DNA of 40,336 nt. Origin: JAHEFT01 sp964443145. Lineage in GTDB: Bacteria; Pseudomonadota; Gammaproteobacteria; Xanthomonadales; SZUA-36. Shown here piece by piece: positions 15,817 to 24,474 of the stretch. The notes beneath the pieces were generated by a model. That model made no database searches. It saw only the letters and a program-made list of their open reading frames with translations, and had not been told where the DNA came from. Location: positions 1-40,336 of the forward strand of contig CAYUBS010000012.1 of assembly GCA_964443145.1 (NCBI GenBank). The letters are read 5' to 3'. Numbering within the stretch: the stretch's first letter is position 1; each line of letters begins with the position of its first letter. A program made the position numbers and the translations under genes.

Positions 15817-18800
15817 TTAATCGTCCAGATCGAGCAGGATCGTATTGCCTCCGACCGCTGCGGTGTTCACCGTGAGCGTCCTTTCAGTGGCGAAGCGGAA
15901 CATGTAGTGTGGACCACCTGCTTTCGGGCCGGTTCCAGATAGCCGTTCTCCGCCAAATGGCTGCACGCCGACCACGGCTCCGATCATAGTCCTGTTGATG
16001 TAACAATTTCCAGCCAGCACACGCTTAGCAATGTACTGCTGCGTATGATCGATCCGACTGTGAACTCCCAGTGTCAGACCATAGCCGGTCGAATTAATTT
16101 CATCGATAATCTTGTCCAGGTCCCGGGCACGATACCTGACAATGTGCAGTATGGGTCCGAAAACTTCCTCTGTCAGCGTATTGATCGAATCAATTTCAAA
16201 AGCGCAGGGGGCGAAGTAATGACCCGAAAGCCCTGAGCCCAGCGGCGCACGCGCGACCAGCCTGAAATCCTTTTCCATTTTTTCTGCATGGGCCCGCAAC
16301 TCTTCCAGCGCAGCCCCGTCGATCACCGGACCGACGTCTGTGCTGAGCATCCTCGGGTCGTCGATGATCAGTTCCTGCATGGCCCCGGACAACAGTTCCA
16401 TGATGCGATCTGCCACGTCTTCCTGCAAGAAAAGCACGCGCAGTGCAGAACAGCGTTGTCCTGCGCTGTGGAAGGCGCTGTGAATAACGTCCTGGACCAC
16501 TTGTTCGGGCAGTGCCGAACTGTCCACCAGCATCGCGTTCTGACCGCCGGTTTCGGCAATCATCACCGCCAGAGATGAGTCGTCACGGGCCGCGAGGCTG
16601 CGGTTGATCAGGCGTGCGGTATCCATCGACCCGGTTAAGGCCACGCCGTCCACGCGGGAGTCTGAGGTGAGTTTGGCACCCACTACGGAGCCCCTGCCCG
16701 GTATCAGCTGCACGGCCGCCCTGGGAACACCGGCACGGTGCAGGGTGCGGATGGCCAGTGCGGCGATCGCCGGGGTCTGGTCCGCCGGCTTGGCCAGTAC
16801 CGTGTTGCCAGCCGCCAGCGCCGCACTGACCTGGCCAACGAAAATGGCCAACGGGAAGTTCCACGGACTGATACAGACAAACACGCCTTTCCCGTGCAGG
16901 CTCAACTCGTTGCGCTCGCCGGTAGGGCCCGGCAGAACCATCGGGCTGTCGAAATCCTTCCGGGCCTGGACGGCGTAGTAGCGCAGAAAATCAACCGCCT
17001 CGCGTATTTCCGCGATTGCGTCATGTGCGGTCTTGCCGGCTTCGCGGCAGCACAGGGCCATGTACTCGGCGAAGTCTGCTTCCATCAGGTCTGCAGCCGC
17101 TTCGAGCAGCGCGGCCCGCTCCGCTCCAGCTGTCTCATCCCACTGGAGGGTGAAAGCACGGGCATCTTCGATAGCCCCCTCCAGTTCTTCTGCACTGGTT
17201 TGACGAACCGTTCCAATGATGTCGTCCAGACGCCCCGGGTTGATGTTGTCCTTGGTCGGCCCGGCTTGCGGGCCTATCTTGCGGGCCAGCAAGGGCTCAA
17301 CGTTCCAGCGGGTATTCGCGAAAGGCTGCATGCGGGCAGCCAGAGCGGTGACTTCAGTCCCGTTGGCGAGATTCATGCCGGCTGAATTGACCCGCTCAGT
17401 ACCGTATAGACTTGCCGGCAGAGGAATTGAAGGGTGCGACGCCACTTCAGTGGCGGCAACTTTCTTAAGGGGATTCTCCACCACTCTCTCGACCGGAAGC
17501 TCGTCATCGACGATGCGATTAACGAAAGAGGTATTGGAGCCATTTTCCAACAAACGCCGGACCAGGTACGGCAACAGGTCTTCGTGGCTGCCAACCGGAG
17601 CATACACCCGGCAGGCGTGCCGGAACCCTTCCCCGGTCATGACGATGTCATACAGCTCGCGGCCCATTCCATGCAGCCGCTGAAACTCGTAATCCAGCCG
17701 GTCGCCCGCCAATTCCGTGACAGTGGCGATCGTTTGCGCGTTATGCGTGGCGAACTGTGGATAAAAGTTTTCGCGCAGGGCGAGGACCTTTTTTGCACAG
17801 GCGATGTAGGCGACGTCGGTGTTGGCTTTGCGCGTATAGACCGGGTAACCCGTAAAACCCTCTACCTGCGCGTGCTTGATTTCGGCGTCCCAGTAAGCCC
17901 CTTTCACCAGTCGTACCGGGATGCGCTGCCCGCTTTTCGCAGACAGGCCGGCCAGCAGGTCGATGACCTCGGGGGCCCGCTTCAGATAGGTCTGCAGAGC
18001 TATACCAAAGCCATTCCAACCTGCCAGGGACGGGTCCAGAATAACGCCACTGAACACATCCAGGGTCAGCATCAGGCGATCCGCCTCTTCGGTATCGACG
18101 GTCAACGCCATCCGGTTCGCCATCGCCAGCTGAGCCAGCTCGAGCAACCTGGGCGTTAATTCACGCACTACCCGCTCGCGCTGGCCGAATTCGAAACGGG
18201 GATGCAGTGCCGACAATTTCACTGAAATACTGGGAGCAGCGAAAACATCCCCTGAAAACTTCCTTGAACCAATCGCCAGGATGCCTGCCCTGTAGGACTC
18301 CATGTAACGATCGGCGTCTTCGAGGGTTAGGGCCGCTTCGCCCAGCATATCGAACGAGTGACGGTAGCCCGTGTTCTTTTTCTTTTCCGAGCGATCCAGT
18401 GCCTCATCAATGTTCCGGCCCATCACGTACTGGTGACCCATGATGCGCATGGCCTGCCGGATGGCCGTTCTGACAACGGGTTCACCACTGCGGTTTATCA
18501 CACGCTTCAGCGTCGACTTGAAACGGGTCTGAGTTGAATCGGGCAACGCCACCAGCTTGCCCGTCAGCATCAGCCCCCAGGTGGACGCATTAACCAGTAC
18601 CGAAGAGCTTTTTCCAAGGTGGGATTCCCAATTAGCATCGCCCAGCTTGTCTGCAATCAGTTTCTCCGCGGTGTCGTGATCAGGAATACGTAGCAGGGCC
18701 TCGGCCAGGCACATCAGGATCACGCCCTCTTCCGAAGACAGGTCATACTGTTGCATAAAGGCATCCAGCAGACCCCGGTCAGCCTGTTTGGAGCGCACTT

Positions 18801-18987
18801 TCTCAACCAGCTTCCTGGCACGCTGATCAATTCTTTTCTGCGCATCAGCGTCCAGTTGCACCGCGGCCATCAGTGCATCGACGGCCTGCGCCTCATCCAT
18901 GTGATAAGAACGGTCTATAGCCGCCCTGCCCGGCTTGTTGGAAATCGATCTGGGAAGCAAAAAATCGTAAGATTGATGGTCGTTCAC
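15817..18987 (-). CDS. putA: Bifunctional proline dehydrogenase / L-glutamate gamma-semialdehyde dehydrogenase
   Basis: PutA oxidises proline to glutamate in two steps at the membrane face, passing electrons from FAD to quinone and then reducing NAD+. The 1056-residue product has the N-terminal helical arm (AEALLRIPD, INASTWGL-like region), the proline dehydrogenase barrel with RLVKGAYWD, and an aldehyde dehydrogenase domain with IAETGGQNAM and the catalytic cysteine C846 in SAGQRCSALR. It lacks the N-terminal ribbon-helix-helix DNA-binding domain of trifunctional E. coli PutA, so it is not its own repressor. I chose GTG at 18987 because GGGAG lies well placed before it; GTG 19053 and ATG 19041 are in-frame alternatives without a Shine-Dalgarno. 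Divergent from the cytochrome oxidase operon. Confidence 0.94.
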   Translation of the reverse strand: MNDHQSYDFLLPRSISNKPGRAAIDRSYHMDEAQAVDALMAAVQLDADAQKRIDQRARKLVEKVRSKQADRGLLDAFMQQYDLSSEEGVILMCLAEALLRIPDHDTAEKLIADKLGDANWESHLGKSSSVLVNASTWGLMLTGKLVALPDSTQTRFKSTLKRVINRSGEPVVRTAIRQAMRIMGHQYVMGRNIDEALDRSEKKKNTGYRHSFDMLGEAALTLEDADRYMESYRAGILAIGSRKFSGDVFAAPSISVKLSALHPRFEFGQRERVVRELTPRLLELAQLAMANRMALTVDTEEADRLMLTLDVFSGVILDPSLAGWNGFGIALQTYLKRAPEVIDLLAGLSAKSGQRIPVRLVKGAYWDAEIKHAQVEGFTGYPVYTRKANTDVAYIACAKKVLALRENFYPQFATHNAQTIATVTELAGDRLDYEFQRLHGMGRELYDIVMTGEGFRHACRVYAPVGSHEDLLPYLVRRLLENGSNTSFVNRIVDDELPVERVVENPLKKVAATEVASHPSIPLPASLYGTERVNSAGMNLANGTEVTALAARMQPFANTRWNVEPLLARKIGPQAGPTKDNINPGRLDDIIGTVRQTSAEELEGAIEDARAFTLQWDETAGAERAALLEAAADLMEADFAEYMALCCREAGKTAHDAIAEIREAVDFLRYYAVQARKDFDSPMVLPGPTGERNELSLHGKGVFVCISPWNFPLAIFVGQVSAALAAGNTVLAKPADQTPAIAALAIRTLHRAGVPRAAVQLIPGRGSVVGAKLTSDSRVDGVALTGSMDTARLINRSLAARDDSSLAVMIAETGGQNAMLVDSSALPEQVVQDVIHSAFHSAGQRCSALRVLFLQEDVADRIMELLSGAMQELIIDDPRMLSTDVGPVIDGAALEELRAHAEKMEKDFRLVARAPLGSGLSGHYFAPCAFEIDSINTLTEEVFGPILHIVRYRARDLDKIIDEINSTGYGLTLGVHSRIDHTQQYIAKRVLAGNCYINRTMIGAVVGVQPFGGERLSGTGPKAGGPHYMFRFATERTLTVNTAAVGGNTILLDLDD

Positions 18988-19077
18988 TGCAGGTTCTCCC
19001 GGTACGTATATATGCCCCGTAAGTTTACTCTGCAGGGCCATCCATGAAAACACACTGTGAAATTTATCAAGCTTTTC

Positions 19078-19107
19078 TTGCCCCTGACTTGGCTGCGCGG
19101 ATACAAT
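19078..19107 (+). promoter_or_regulatory. Probable promoter of the DUF2244-coxBAC operon
   Basis: TTGCCC (19078-19083) and TACAAT (19102-19107) are separated by 18 bp on the plus strand, 31 bp upstream of the DUF2244 start. The -10 is good and the -35 moderate. The site lies in the putA divergent region, so a regulator bound here could affect both directions. Confidence 0.5.
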
Positions 19108-19137
19108 TGCGGGCTTGGCGTTTGACTCAGGATTTCC

Positions 19138-19644
19138 ATGGTCGTTTCGTGGCAGAGTTCTGACGGGACAAAAGCAAGCATTAAGGCGCGGGGTAATTTT
19201 TCCCTGGATGCCGGGGGCTTGCTAAACCTGTTGCTTGCACTTGCATTCGTCAGCCTGTTCCTGGCGGGGCTGCTGGCGTTGCAGGGCTACTGGCCGATAT
19301 TGCTGATCGCCATAATACAATTAGTATTGGTTGGCTGGGTGCTGATACGGGCCTGGCAAAGAGCCTGGATTTCGGAAGTCATCGAAATACGCGAGGACTT
19401 TGTCAGGGTCATACGGCAAAGGCACAAGCGCAAACGTCAATACGAGCTCGAGACAGCCTGGGCCGTTGTAGAATTGAGACAACCCGATGTTGCCTGGTAC
19501 AACCCCAGGCTGCAGTTGAGATCAAGGTCTCAGGTTGTGGAACTGGGTTCGTTTCTGACGAGCGAAGAAAAACATCAACTCGCAAAGTACGTGCAGAGTG
19601 CGATTGAAAAACACAGCGCCATGAACGGCGCACTAAACTTCTGA
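19138..19644 (+). CDS. DUF2244 domain membrane protein
   Basis: This 168-residue protein has two adjacent membrane helices (about 27-47 and 52-71), then a cytoplasmic domain with the DUF2244 pattern: RAWISEVIEIREDFVRV, a WYNPRLQLRSRS stretch and LGSFLTSEEK near the C-terminus. The family commonly sits directly upstream of coxB in proteobacteria, as here (14 bp). A role in oxidase assembly is suggested by that position only. It is the first gene of the operon. Confidence 0.85.
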   Translation: MVVSWQSSDGTKASIKARGNFSLDAGGLLNLLLALAFVSLFLAGLLALQGYWPILLIAIIQLVLVGWVLIRAWQRAWISEVIEIREDFVRVIRQRHKRKRQYELETAWAVVELRQPDVAWYNPRLQLRSRSQVVELGSFLTSEEKHQLAKYVQSAIEKHSAMNGALNF

Positions 19645-19658
19645 GGCTTTTTATTCCA

Positions 19659-20819
19659 ATGAAGAAACAAAATACTTTCATTGTCACAGCAGCAGTAACC
19701 GCGGCCGTCATTGCCGCATTCTGGTTGCTCCTGGCTGCCCCTGCTTACACCGGAAATGAAATCAACATGACGCGCGGGGTTACTGCCGTGTCGATGGTCA
19801 ATTATCAGTTACACATGGTTGTCCTGTGGATCTGCGTGGTCATTGGCGTGATTGTTTTCAGCGCCATGTTCGTTTCCATCGTGTTACACCGTAAGTCCGC
19901 GGGACACAAAGCCGCACAGTTTACGCACAGCACCACGGCTGAAATCATCTGGACGGTCATCCCGATCGTGATCCTGATCGCGATTGCGGTACCGGCGACC
20001 AGTGCGCTGGTCAAGATGGAAGTAGCGCCGGAAACAGAAATGACCATCAAGATCACCGGCTTTCAGTGGCGTTGGAAATACGAGTACGTGGAAGACGAGA
20101 TTGAGTTTATTTCTTCGTTACAGTCTGATTCCAACGCGGCCCGGCGCCTGGCTTCCGGAACCGACCCGGAGACGGTAGACAATTACCTTCTGGACGTTGA
20201 TAAGCCCCTGGTCCTGCCGGCCAACACCAAGATCAAATTCCTGATCACCGCTGACGATGTCATCCATTCCTGGTGGGTTCCGGCGCTGGGCTGGAAACGC
20301 GACGCGGTTCCAGGATTCATCAACGAGGCCTGGACAGAAATCATGGAGCCGGGTGTATACCGCGGCCAGTGTGCGGAATTGTGCGGCAAAGACCACGGCT
20401 TCATGCCGATTGTCCTGAACGTACTGCCGCGGGCGGAATACGAGGCCTGGGTTGGCCAGCAACGCCAGGAAATGGCGCATGAGCAATCACAGGTTGAACG
20501 TCTCTGGACCCGCGCTGAGTTGATGGAACTGGGTGAGAATGTTTACGCGACACAGTGCGCAACCTGCCACCAGGCCGATGGCCAGGGGCTGGCACCCGCA
20601 TTCCCTGCACTGGCAGGCAGCACCGTTACCACCGGCCCCGTACAGGACCACATCGACGTGGTCCTGCATGGCCGCGAAGGAACTGCGATGCAGGCCTGGA
20701 GCAAGATGCTGTCCGACTCGGATATCGCAGCCACTCTGACCTACACCCGCAACGCTTTTGGCAATGAGACCGGTGACGTGGTTCAGCCACAGACCATCGC
20801 CCGTATCAAAAATGGATAA
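19659..20819 (+). CDS. coxB: Cytochrome c oxidase subunit II with fused cytochrome c domain
   Basis: Subunit II of a caa3-like heme-copper oxidase accepts electrons at the CuA centre. The 386-residue protein has a signal/anchor (about 8-27) and two membrane helices (about 52-76, 95-116). A periplasmic cupredoxin domain carries all CuA ligands: H203, C238, E240, C242, H246 and M249. A fused cytochrome c domain carries the heme site C300-ATC303-H304, with probable axial Met344. The acidic/aromatic patch WRWKYEY (137-143) is the electron entry region. The fused heme domain means the oxidase can take electrons through its own cytochrome c. The gene is followed by coxA after 18 bp. Confidence 0.96.
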   Translation: MKKQNTFIVTAAVTAAVIAAFWLLLAAPAYTGNEINMTRGVTAVSMVNYQLHMVVLWICVVIGVIVFSAMFVSIVLHRKSAGHKAAQFTHSTTAEIIWTVIPIVILIAIAVPATSALVKMEVAPETEMTIKITGFQWRWKYEYVEDEIEFISSLQSDSNAARRLASGTDPETVDNYLLDVDKPLVLPANTKIKFLITADDVIHSWWVPALGWKRDAVPGFINEAWTEIMEPGVYRGQCAELCGKDHGFMPIVLNVLPRAEYEAWVGQQRQEMAHEQSQVERLWTRAELMELGENVYATQCATCHQADGQGLAPAFPALAGSTVTTGPVQDHIDVVLHGREGTAMQAWSKMLSDSDIAATLTYTRNAFGNETGDVVQPQTIARIKNG

Positions 20820-20837
20820 AACACAGGAATTGACGAC

Positions 20838-22469
20838 ATGAGTATCGATAGCACTCATAGCCACGACGGCGACACACACGACGATCACGACCACAAGCCG
20901 AGCGGGTTTCTGGATCGCTGGTTGTTCACAACCAATCACAAAGACATCGGCACGCTGTACCTGGTGTTTTCGCTGTTGATGTTCTTCATCGGCGGCAGCA
21001 TGGCCATGATCATCCGGGCGGAACTCTTCATGCCCGGGCTGCAACTGGTTGAGCCGGACTTCTTCAACCAGATGACCACGATGCATGCGCTGGTCATGGT
21101 CTTCGGCGCTGTGATGCCGGCCTGGGTTGGTTTCGCCAACTGGATGATCCCGATGATGGTCGGAGCACCGGACATGGCTCTGCCGCGGATGAACAACTGG
21201 AGCTTCTGGATTCTTCCCTTCGCTTTCACGATGCTGTTGAGCACCCTGTTCATGGATTCCGGCGGACCGGCTGCCGGCTGGACACTGTATCCCCCACTCA
21301 GCCTGCAGGGTGGCCAGAGCCTGGCGTTTGTCGTGTTCGCTGTCCATATGATGGGTATTTCTTCCATCATGGGTTCGATCAACGTCATCGCGACCATCCT
21401 GAATATGCGCGCACCGGGTATGACCCTGTTGAAAATGCCCCTGTTCGTGTGGACCTGGCTGATCACCGCGTTTCTGTTGATTGCTGTCATGCCGGTACTG
21501 GCGGGCGCAGTCACCATGCTACTGACCGATCACTTCTTCGGCACCAGCTTTTTCAATGCAGCGGGCGGCGGCGACCCGGTGATGTTCCAGCATATCTTCT
21601 GGTTCTTCGGTCACCCCGAGGTTTACATCATGATCCTGCCAGCCTTCGGCGTGGTCTCAGAGATCATCCCGACCTTCGCACGCAAGCCGCTGTTCGGTTA
21701 CACAGCCATGGTCTATGCAACGGCCAGCATCGCGTTCCTGTCCTTCATCGTATGGGCGCACCACATGTTCACGGTTGGCATGCCACTGACGGGCGAACTG
21801 TTCTTCATGTACGCCACCATGCTGATCGCGGTACCGACCGGCGTGAAGGTGTTCAACTGGGTCAGCACCATGTGGCGGGGCTCCATGACGTTTGAAACGC
21901 CGATGCTGTTCGCGATCGCTTTCGTCGTGCTGTTCACGATCGGTGGACTGTCCGGCCTCATGCTGGCACTCGCATCCGTTGATCTGCAATATCACGATAC
22001 TTATTTCGTGGTCGCCCACTTCCACTACGTGTTGGTACCGGGAGCTGTATTTGCATTGATGGCCGGCACCTATTACTGGCTGCCGAAATGGACCGGGCAC
22101 ATGTACTCCGAAAAGTGGGGCAAGATCCACTTCTGGATCTCCGCTATCTCGGTAAATGTCCTGTTTTTCCCACAGCACTACCTGGGACTGGCCGGCATGC
22201 CACGACGCATTCCCGACTACTCCACACAATTTGCTGACTTCAATATGATTTCTTCTATCGGTGGCTTTATTTTCGGCGCCTCACAGTTGATCTTTGTTGG
22301 CGTCATCGTGCACTGCGTCTACAAGAGCAAGCAGGCTGCGGCCGGCCGGGTCTGGGAAGGCGCGAAGGGCCTGGAATGGACTCTGTCCTCACCACCGCCA
22401 TATCACTCCTTCAATACGCCGCCGGTGATCGATTCGACCACCATTGCGCATGCCGGGGAGGCTCACTGA
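20838..22469 (+). CDS. coxA: Cytochrome c oxidase subunit I
   Basis: This is the 543-residue catalytic subunit that reduces O2 to water and pumps protons. Twelve hydrophobic helices are visible. Ligands are all present: H83 and H396 for heme a, H394 for heme a3, and H259, H308 and H309 for CuB, with the cross-linking tyrosine Y263 in HPEVY. E261 in the same motif is the proton-donor glutamate typical of A1-type oxidases. The N-terminal 20 residues are unusually rich in His and Asp (HSHDGDTHDDHDHK). The gene is in the standard coxB-coxA-ctaG-coxC order. AGGA lies about ten bases before the ATG. Confidence 0.97.
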   Translation: MSIDSTHSHDGDTHDDHDHKPSGFLDRWLFTTNHKDIGTLYLVFSLLMFFIGGSMAMIIRAELFMPGLQLVEPDFFNQMTTMHALVMVFGAVMPAWVGFANWMIPMMVGAPDMALPRMNNWSFWILPFAFTMLLSTLFMDSGGPAAGWTLYPPLSLQGGQSLAFVVFAVHMMGISSIMGSINVIATILNMRAPGMTLLKMPLFVWTWLITAFLLIAVMPVLAGAVTMLLTDHFFGTSFFNAAGGGDPVMFQHIFWFFGHPEVYIMILPAFGVVSEIIPTFARKPLFGYTAMVYATASIAFLSFIVWAHHMFTVGMPLTGELFFMYATMLIAVPTGVKVFNWVSTMWRGSMTFETPMLFAIAFVVLFTIGGLSGLMLALASVDLQYHDTYFVVAHFHYVLVPGAVFALMAGTYYWLPKWTGHMYSEKWGKIHFWISAISVNVLFFPQHYLGLAGMPRRIPDYSTQFADFNMISSIGGFIFGASQLIFVGVIVHCVYKSKQAAAGRVWEGAKGLEWTLSSPPPYHSFNTPPVIDSTTIAHAGEAH

Positions 22470-22477
22470 GCCGATTG

Positions 22478-22612
22478 ATGAACGCAGACAGCCACCACGA
22501 CATAAAGGACCAGCGCAAGAAAGCTGTAAAAACAGCCCTGGCGCTGGGCTTTGTCGCGGCCGTCATTTTTATCGCCTTTATCCTATCCGGGGTGTTTGGC
22601 ACTTCATTATGA
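22478..22612 (+). CDS. Small single-helix cytochrome oxidase assembly protein
   Basis: This is a 44-residue open reading frame starting MNADSHHDIKDQRKKAV, with one membrane helix (about 20-40) ending FILSGVFGTSL. It fills the gap between coxA and ctaG, 8 bp after coxA, and its stop overlaps the ctaG start in ATGA. Size, charge pattern (basic segment before a single helix) and position match the small proteins annotated as cytochrome oxidase small assembly protein in beta/gammaproteobacteria. The precise role is not known from sequence. Its length is below many gene-calling limits, so it is easily missed. Confidence 0.75.
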   Translation: MNADSHHDIKDQRKKAVKTALALGFVAAVIFIAFILSGVFGTSL

Positions 22613-23172
22613 ATAGACCGTCGCATAAAAAGCTGGTCCGAAAGCTGGTATTGCTATCAGTAGCGATGTTCGGTTTCGGCTTTGCTATGTGGCCGCTGTA
22701 CAACGTCTTTTGTGACCTGACAGGCCTTGGCGGCCGTGGGGTCAAAGTGGTTGAAAGTGCTGGCGAGATGCAAAAATCTGACCGCAAGGTCAGGCTGCGT
22801 TTCGACGCGACGGTGAATTCTGGCCTACCCTGGATATTCCAGGCGAAGGAAAAATCAACGATGGTCTCGCTGGGGGAGATGAGCGAGGCTTTTTACCTCG
22901 CGATGAATCCGGCTGACGAGGCCATAGCCGGACAGGCGATTTACAATGTAACGCCACCCGAGGCCAGCCTGTATTTCGTAAAAACCGAGTGCTTTTGTTT
23001 TACGCAGCAAATATTACAGGCACAGGAAAGCAGGGAAATGCCGGTGTATTACTTCATACAACCGGATTTACCCGAGTACATAAAGGAAATAACACTGTCT
23101 TACACATTTTTCCGTGATGAAAAGGCCGGAGCTGTTGCCATGACGAACAACTCCACTTCATCATCGAATTGA
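22609..23172 (+). CDS. ctaG: Cytochrome c oxidase assembly protein CtaG (Cox11 type)
   Basis: CtaG delivers copper to the CuB site of subunit I. The 187-residue product has a cytoplasmic N-terminus rich in Lys/Arg, one membrane helix (about 13-31), C35 just after it, and a periplasmic immunoglobulin-like domain with the copper-binding pair C128-F-C130 in ECFCF. The start is ATG at 22609, overlapping the stop of the small upstream gene by four bases; an in-frame start further upstream would run into that gene and lacks support. The C-terminal tail is Ser/Thr/Asn-rich and differs from typical ends. Confidence 0.95.
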   Translation: MNRPSHKKLVRKLVLLSVAMFGFGFAMWPLYNVFCDLTGLGGRGVKVVESAGEMQKSDRKVRLRFDATVNSGLPWIFQAKEKSTMVSLGEMSEAFYLAMNPADEAIAGQAIYNVTPPEASLYFVKTECFCFTQQILQAQESREMPVYYFIQPDLPEYIKEITLSYTFFRDEKAGAVAMTNNSTSSSN

Positions 23173-23210
23173 TATATATAGATAGTTGCACGGACTAACG
23201 AGGCTTAGAA

Positions 23211-24080
23211 ATGGCACATCACGCTGACGACTCCTATTACGTACCCCACGGAACCAAGTGGCCGATCATCGGCTCGTTGGGAATGATCACCCTGATGTCG
23301 AGCGCGGCATTCTGGGTGAACGACTCTACGATTGCTCCCTGGACCGCCCTGATTGGCGCACTGGTGCTGATCTACATGATATTTGGCTGGTTTGGCGAAG
23401 TGATCCGGGAAAGTGAATCCGGCATGTACAACGCACAGGTGGATTCATCGTTCCGCCTGGGCATGATGTGGTTCATTTTCTCCGAGGTCATGTTTTTTGC
23501 CTGTTTCTTCGGTGTGTTGTTCTATGCCCGGATGTTTTCCGTCCCCTGGCTGGGTGGCGAAGGTACCGGTGCATATACCAACGAACTGCTCTGGCAGGGT
23601 TATGACGCTGTCTGGCCCACCGCCGGGCCGGCAGAACTCGGCGGCTCCTTCCAGACCATCCCGGCATTCGGCGTTCCGTTCCTCAATACATTGATCCTGC
23701 TGACGTCCGGTTTCACGGTAACGATGGCCCACCACGCCCTGAGGAAAAACCTGCGCGGCAGGCTGATCACGTGGTTGCTGGCAACCGTCGCCCTGGGCTT
23801 CCTGTTCGTGTTCTTCCAGATCGAGGAATACATGGAGGCTTACCAGCACCTCGGGTTGACTCTGGGCTCTGGGATCTATGGGTCTACTTTCTTCATGCTG
23901 ACCGGGTTCCACGGCATGCACGTTACGCTTGGTGCCATTATGCTAACGGTGATCGCCATTCGCGCCATTCGCGGGCATTTCACTCCGGATCAACATTTTG
24001 GTTTTGAAGCAGTGGCCTGGTACTGGCACTTCGTTGACGTTGTCTGGCTGGGGCTGTTTATTTTTGTCTACGTCTATTGA
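23211..24080 (+). CDS. coxC: Cytochrome c oxidase subunit III
   Basis: The 289-residue subunit III stabilises the oxidase and its proton uptake. Seven membrane helices are visible, with the conserved FSEVMFFACFFG helix, HHALRKNLRG, FHGMHVTLG and the final helix FGFEAVAWYWHFVDVVWLGLF-type segment. GAGG is placed seven bases before the ATG. A run of alternating TA lies in the 38-bp gap after ctaG. A bidirectional terminator-like hairpin follows the stop. Confidence 0.96.
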   Translation: MAHHADDSYYVPHGTKWPIIGSLGMITLMSSAAFWVNDSTIAPWTALIGALVLIYMIFGWFGEVIRESESGMYNAQVDSSFRLGMMWFIFSEVMFFACFFGVLFYARMFSVPWLGGEGTGAYTNELLWQGYDAVWPTAGPAELGGSFQTIPAFGVPFLNTLILLTSGFTVTMAHHALRKNLRGRLITWLLATVALGFLFVFFQIEEYMEAYQHLGLTLGSGIYGSTFFMLTGFHGMHVTLGAIMLTVIAIRAIRGHFTPDQHFGFEAVAWYWHFVDVVWLGLFIFVYVY

Positions 24081-24135
24081 GACAACCACATTAAGCCGGA
24101 ACCGAAATTCCGGGCGACCCGATAAAGAAACTGAG

Positions 24136-24160
24136 GCCCGCCTATGGCGGGCTTCGTCTT
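24136..24160. terminator. Bidirectional terminator between coxC and the DUF2909 gene
   Basis: GCCCGCC (24136-24142) and GGCGGGC (24146-24152) form a 7-bp GC stem with a TAT loop, followed by TTCGTCTT on the plus strand. On the minus strand the stem is followed by CTCAGTTTCTTT. The U-tracts are imperfect, but the position between two convergent genes supports a shared terminator. Confidence 0.65.
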
Positions 24161-24404
24161 ATTGAGGTTCGCTGGTCTGTTGGTCGGGCTGCACTCTAAC
24201 CGGGCCGCTGTTGGGTTCAATCCAGCCCATTTTATAAGCGCCCCAGAGGAACATGAAGAGCAAAAGGGACAGTCCGATTCGCCAACTGAGGCGATTGACC
24301 GTACGACTGCCCTTTCCATGATCCTTCGCCATAAAAAAGAAAGCGGAAACCAGGCTGTAGACAATGGCAATTAGAAATACAATGATCAGGATTTTGATGA
24401 CCAT
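24159..24404 (-). CDS. Twin transmembrane protein, DUF2909 family
   Basis: This 81-residue protein starts MVIKILIIVFLIAIVYSL. It has two membrane helices (about 2-23 and 40-60) joined by a short loop with KDHGKGSRTVNRLSWRIGLS, and a hydrophilic C-terminus. The family sits beside cytochrome oxidase genes in many gammaproteobacteria, often antisense to them as here, and its function is not established. An in-frame 31-codon extension upstream would cover the promoter; the ATG at 24404 matches the family start. Confidence 0.85.
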   Translation of the reverse strand: MVIKILIIVFLIAIVYSLVSAFFFMAKDHGKGSRTVNRLSWRIGLSLLLFMFLWGAYKMGWIEPNSGPVRVQPDQQTSEPQ

Positions 24405-24437
24405 GATGATCTCGAGTGACCGTGTTGGGTACCCTTC

Positions 24438-24443
24438 ATTATA
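24438..24443 (-). promoter_or_regulatory. Possible -10 element of the DUF2909 gene
   Basis: A perfect TATAAT lies on the minus strand 34 bp upstream of the ATG at 24404, in the divergent gap shared with SURF1. No good -35 is found at 16-18 bp, so an activator or a poor -35 would be needed. Confidence 0.4.
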
Positions 24444-24474
24444 GCCAATCAACTGCCTTGACGATGGAACAGTT

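Noticed and set aside
20487..21347. Long open frame on the minus strand across coxB and coxA
   Set aside because: It lies opposite two well-conserved oxidase genes, has low-complexity His/Gln-rich composition typical of antisense frames in GC-rich DNA, and shows no domain.
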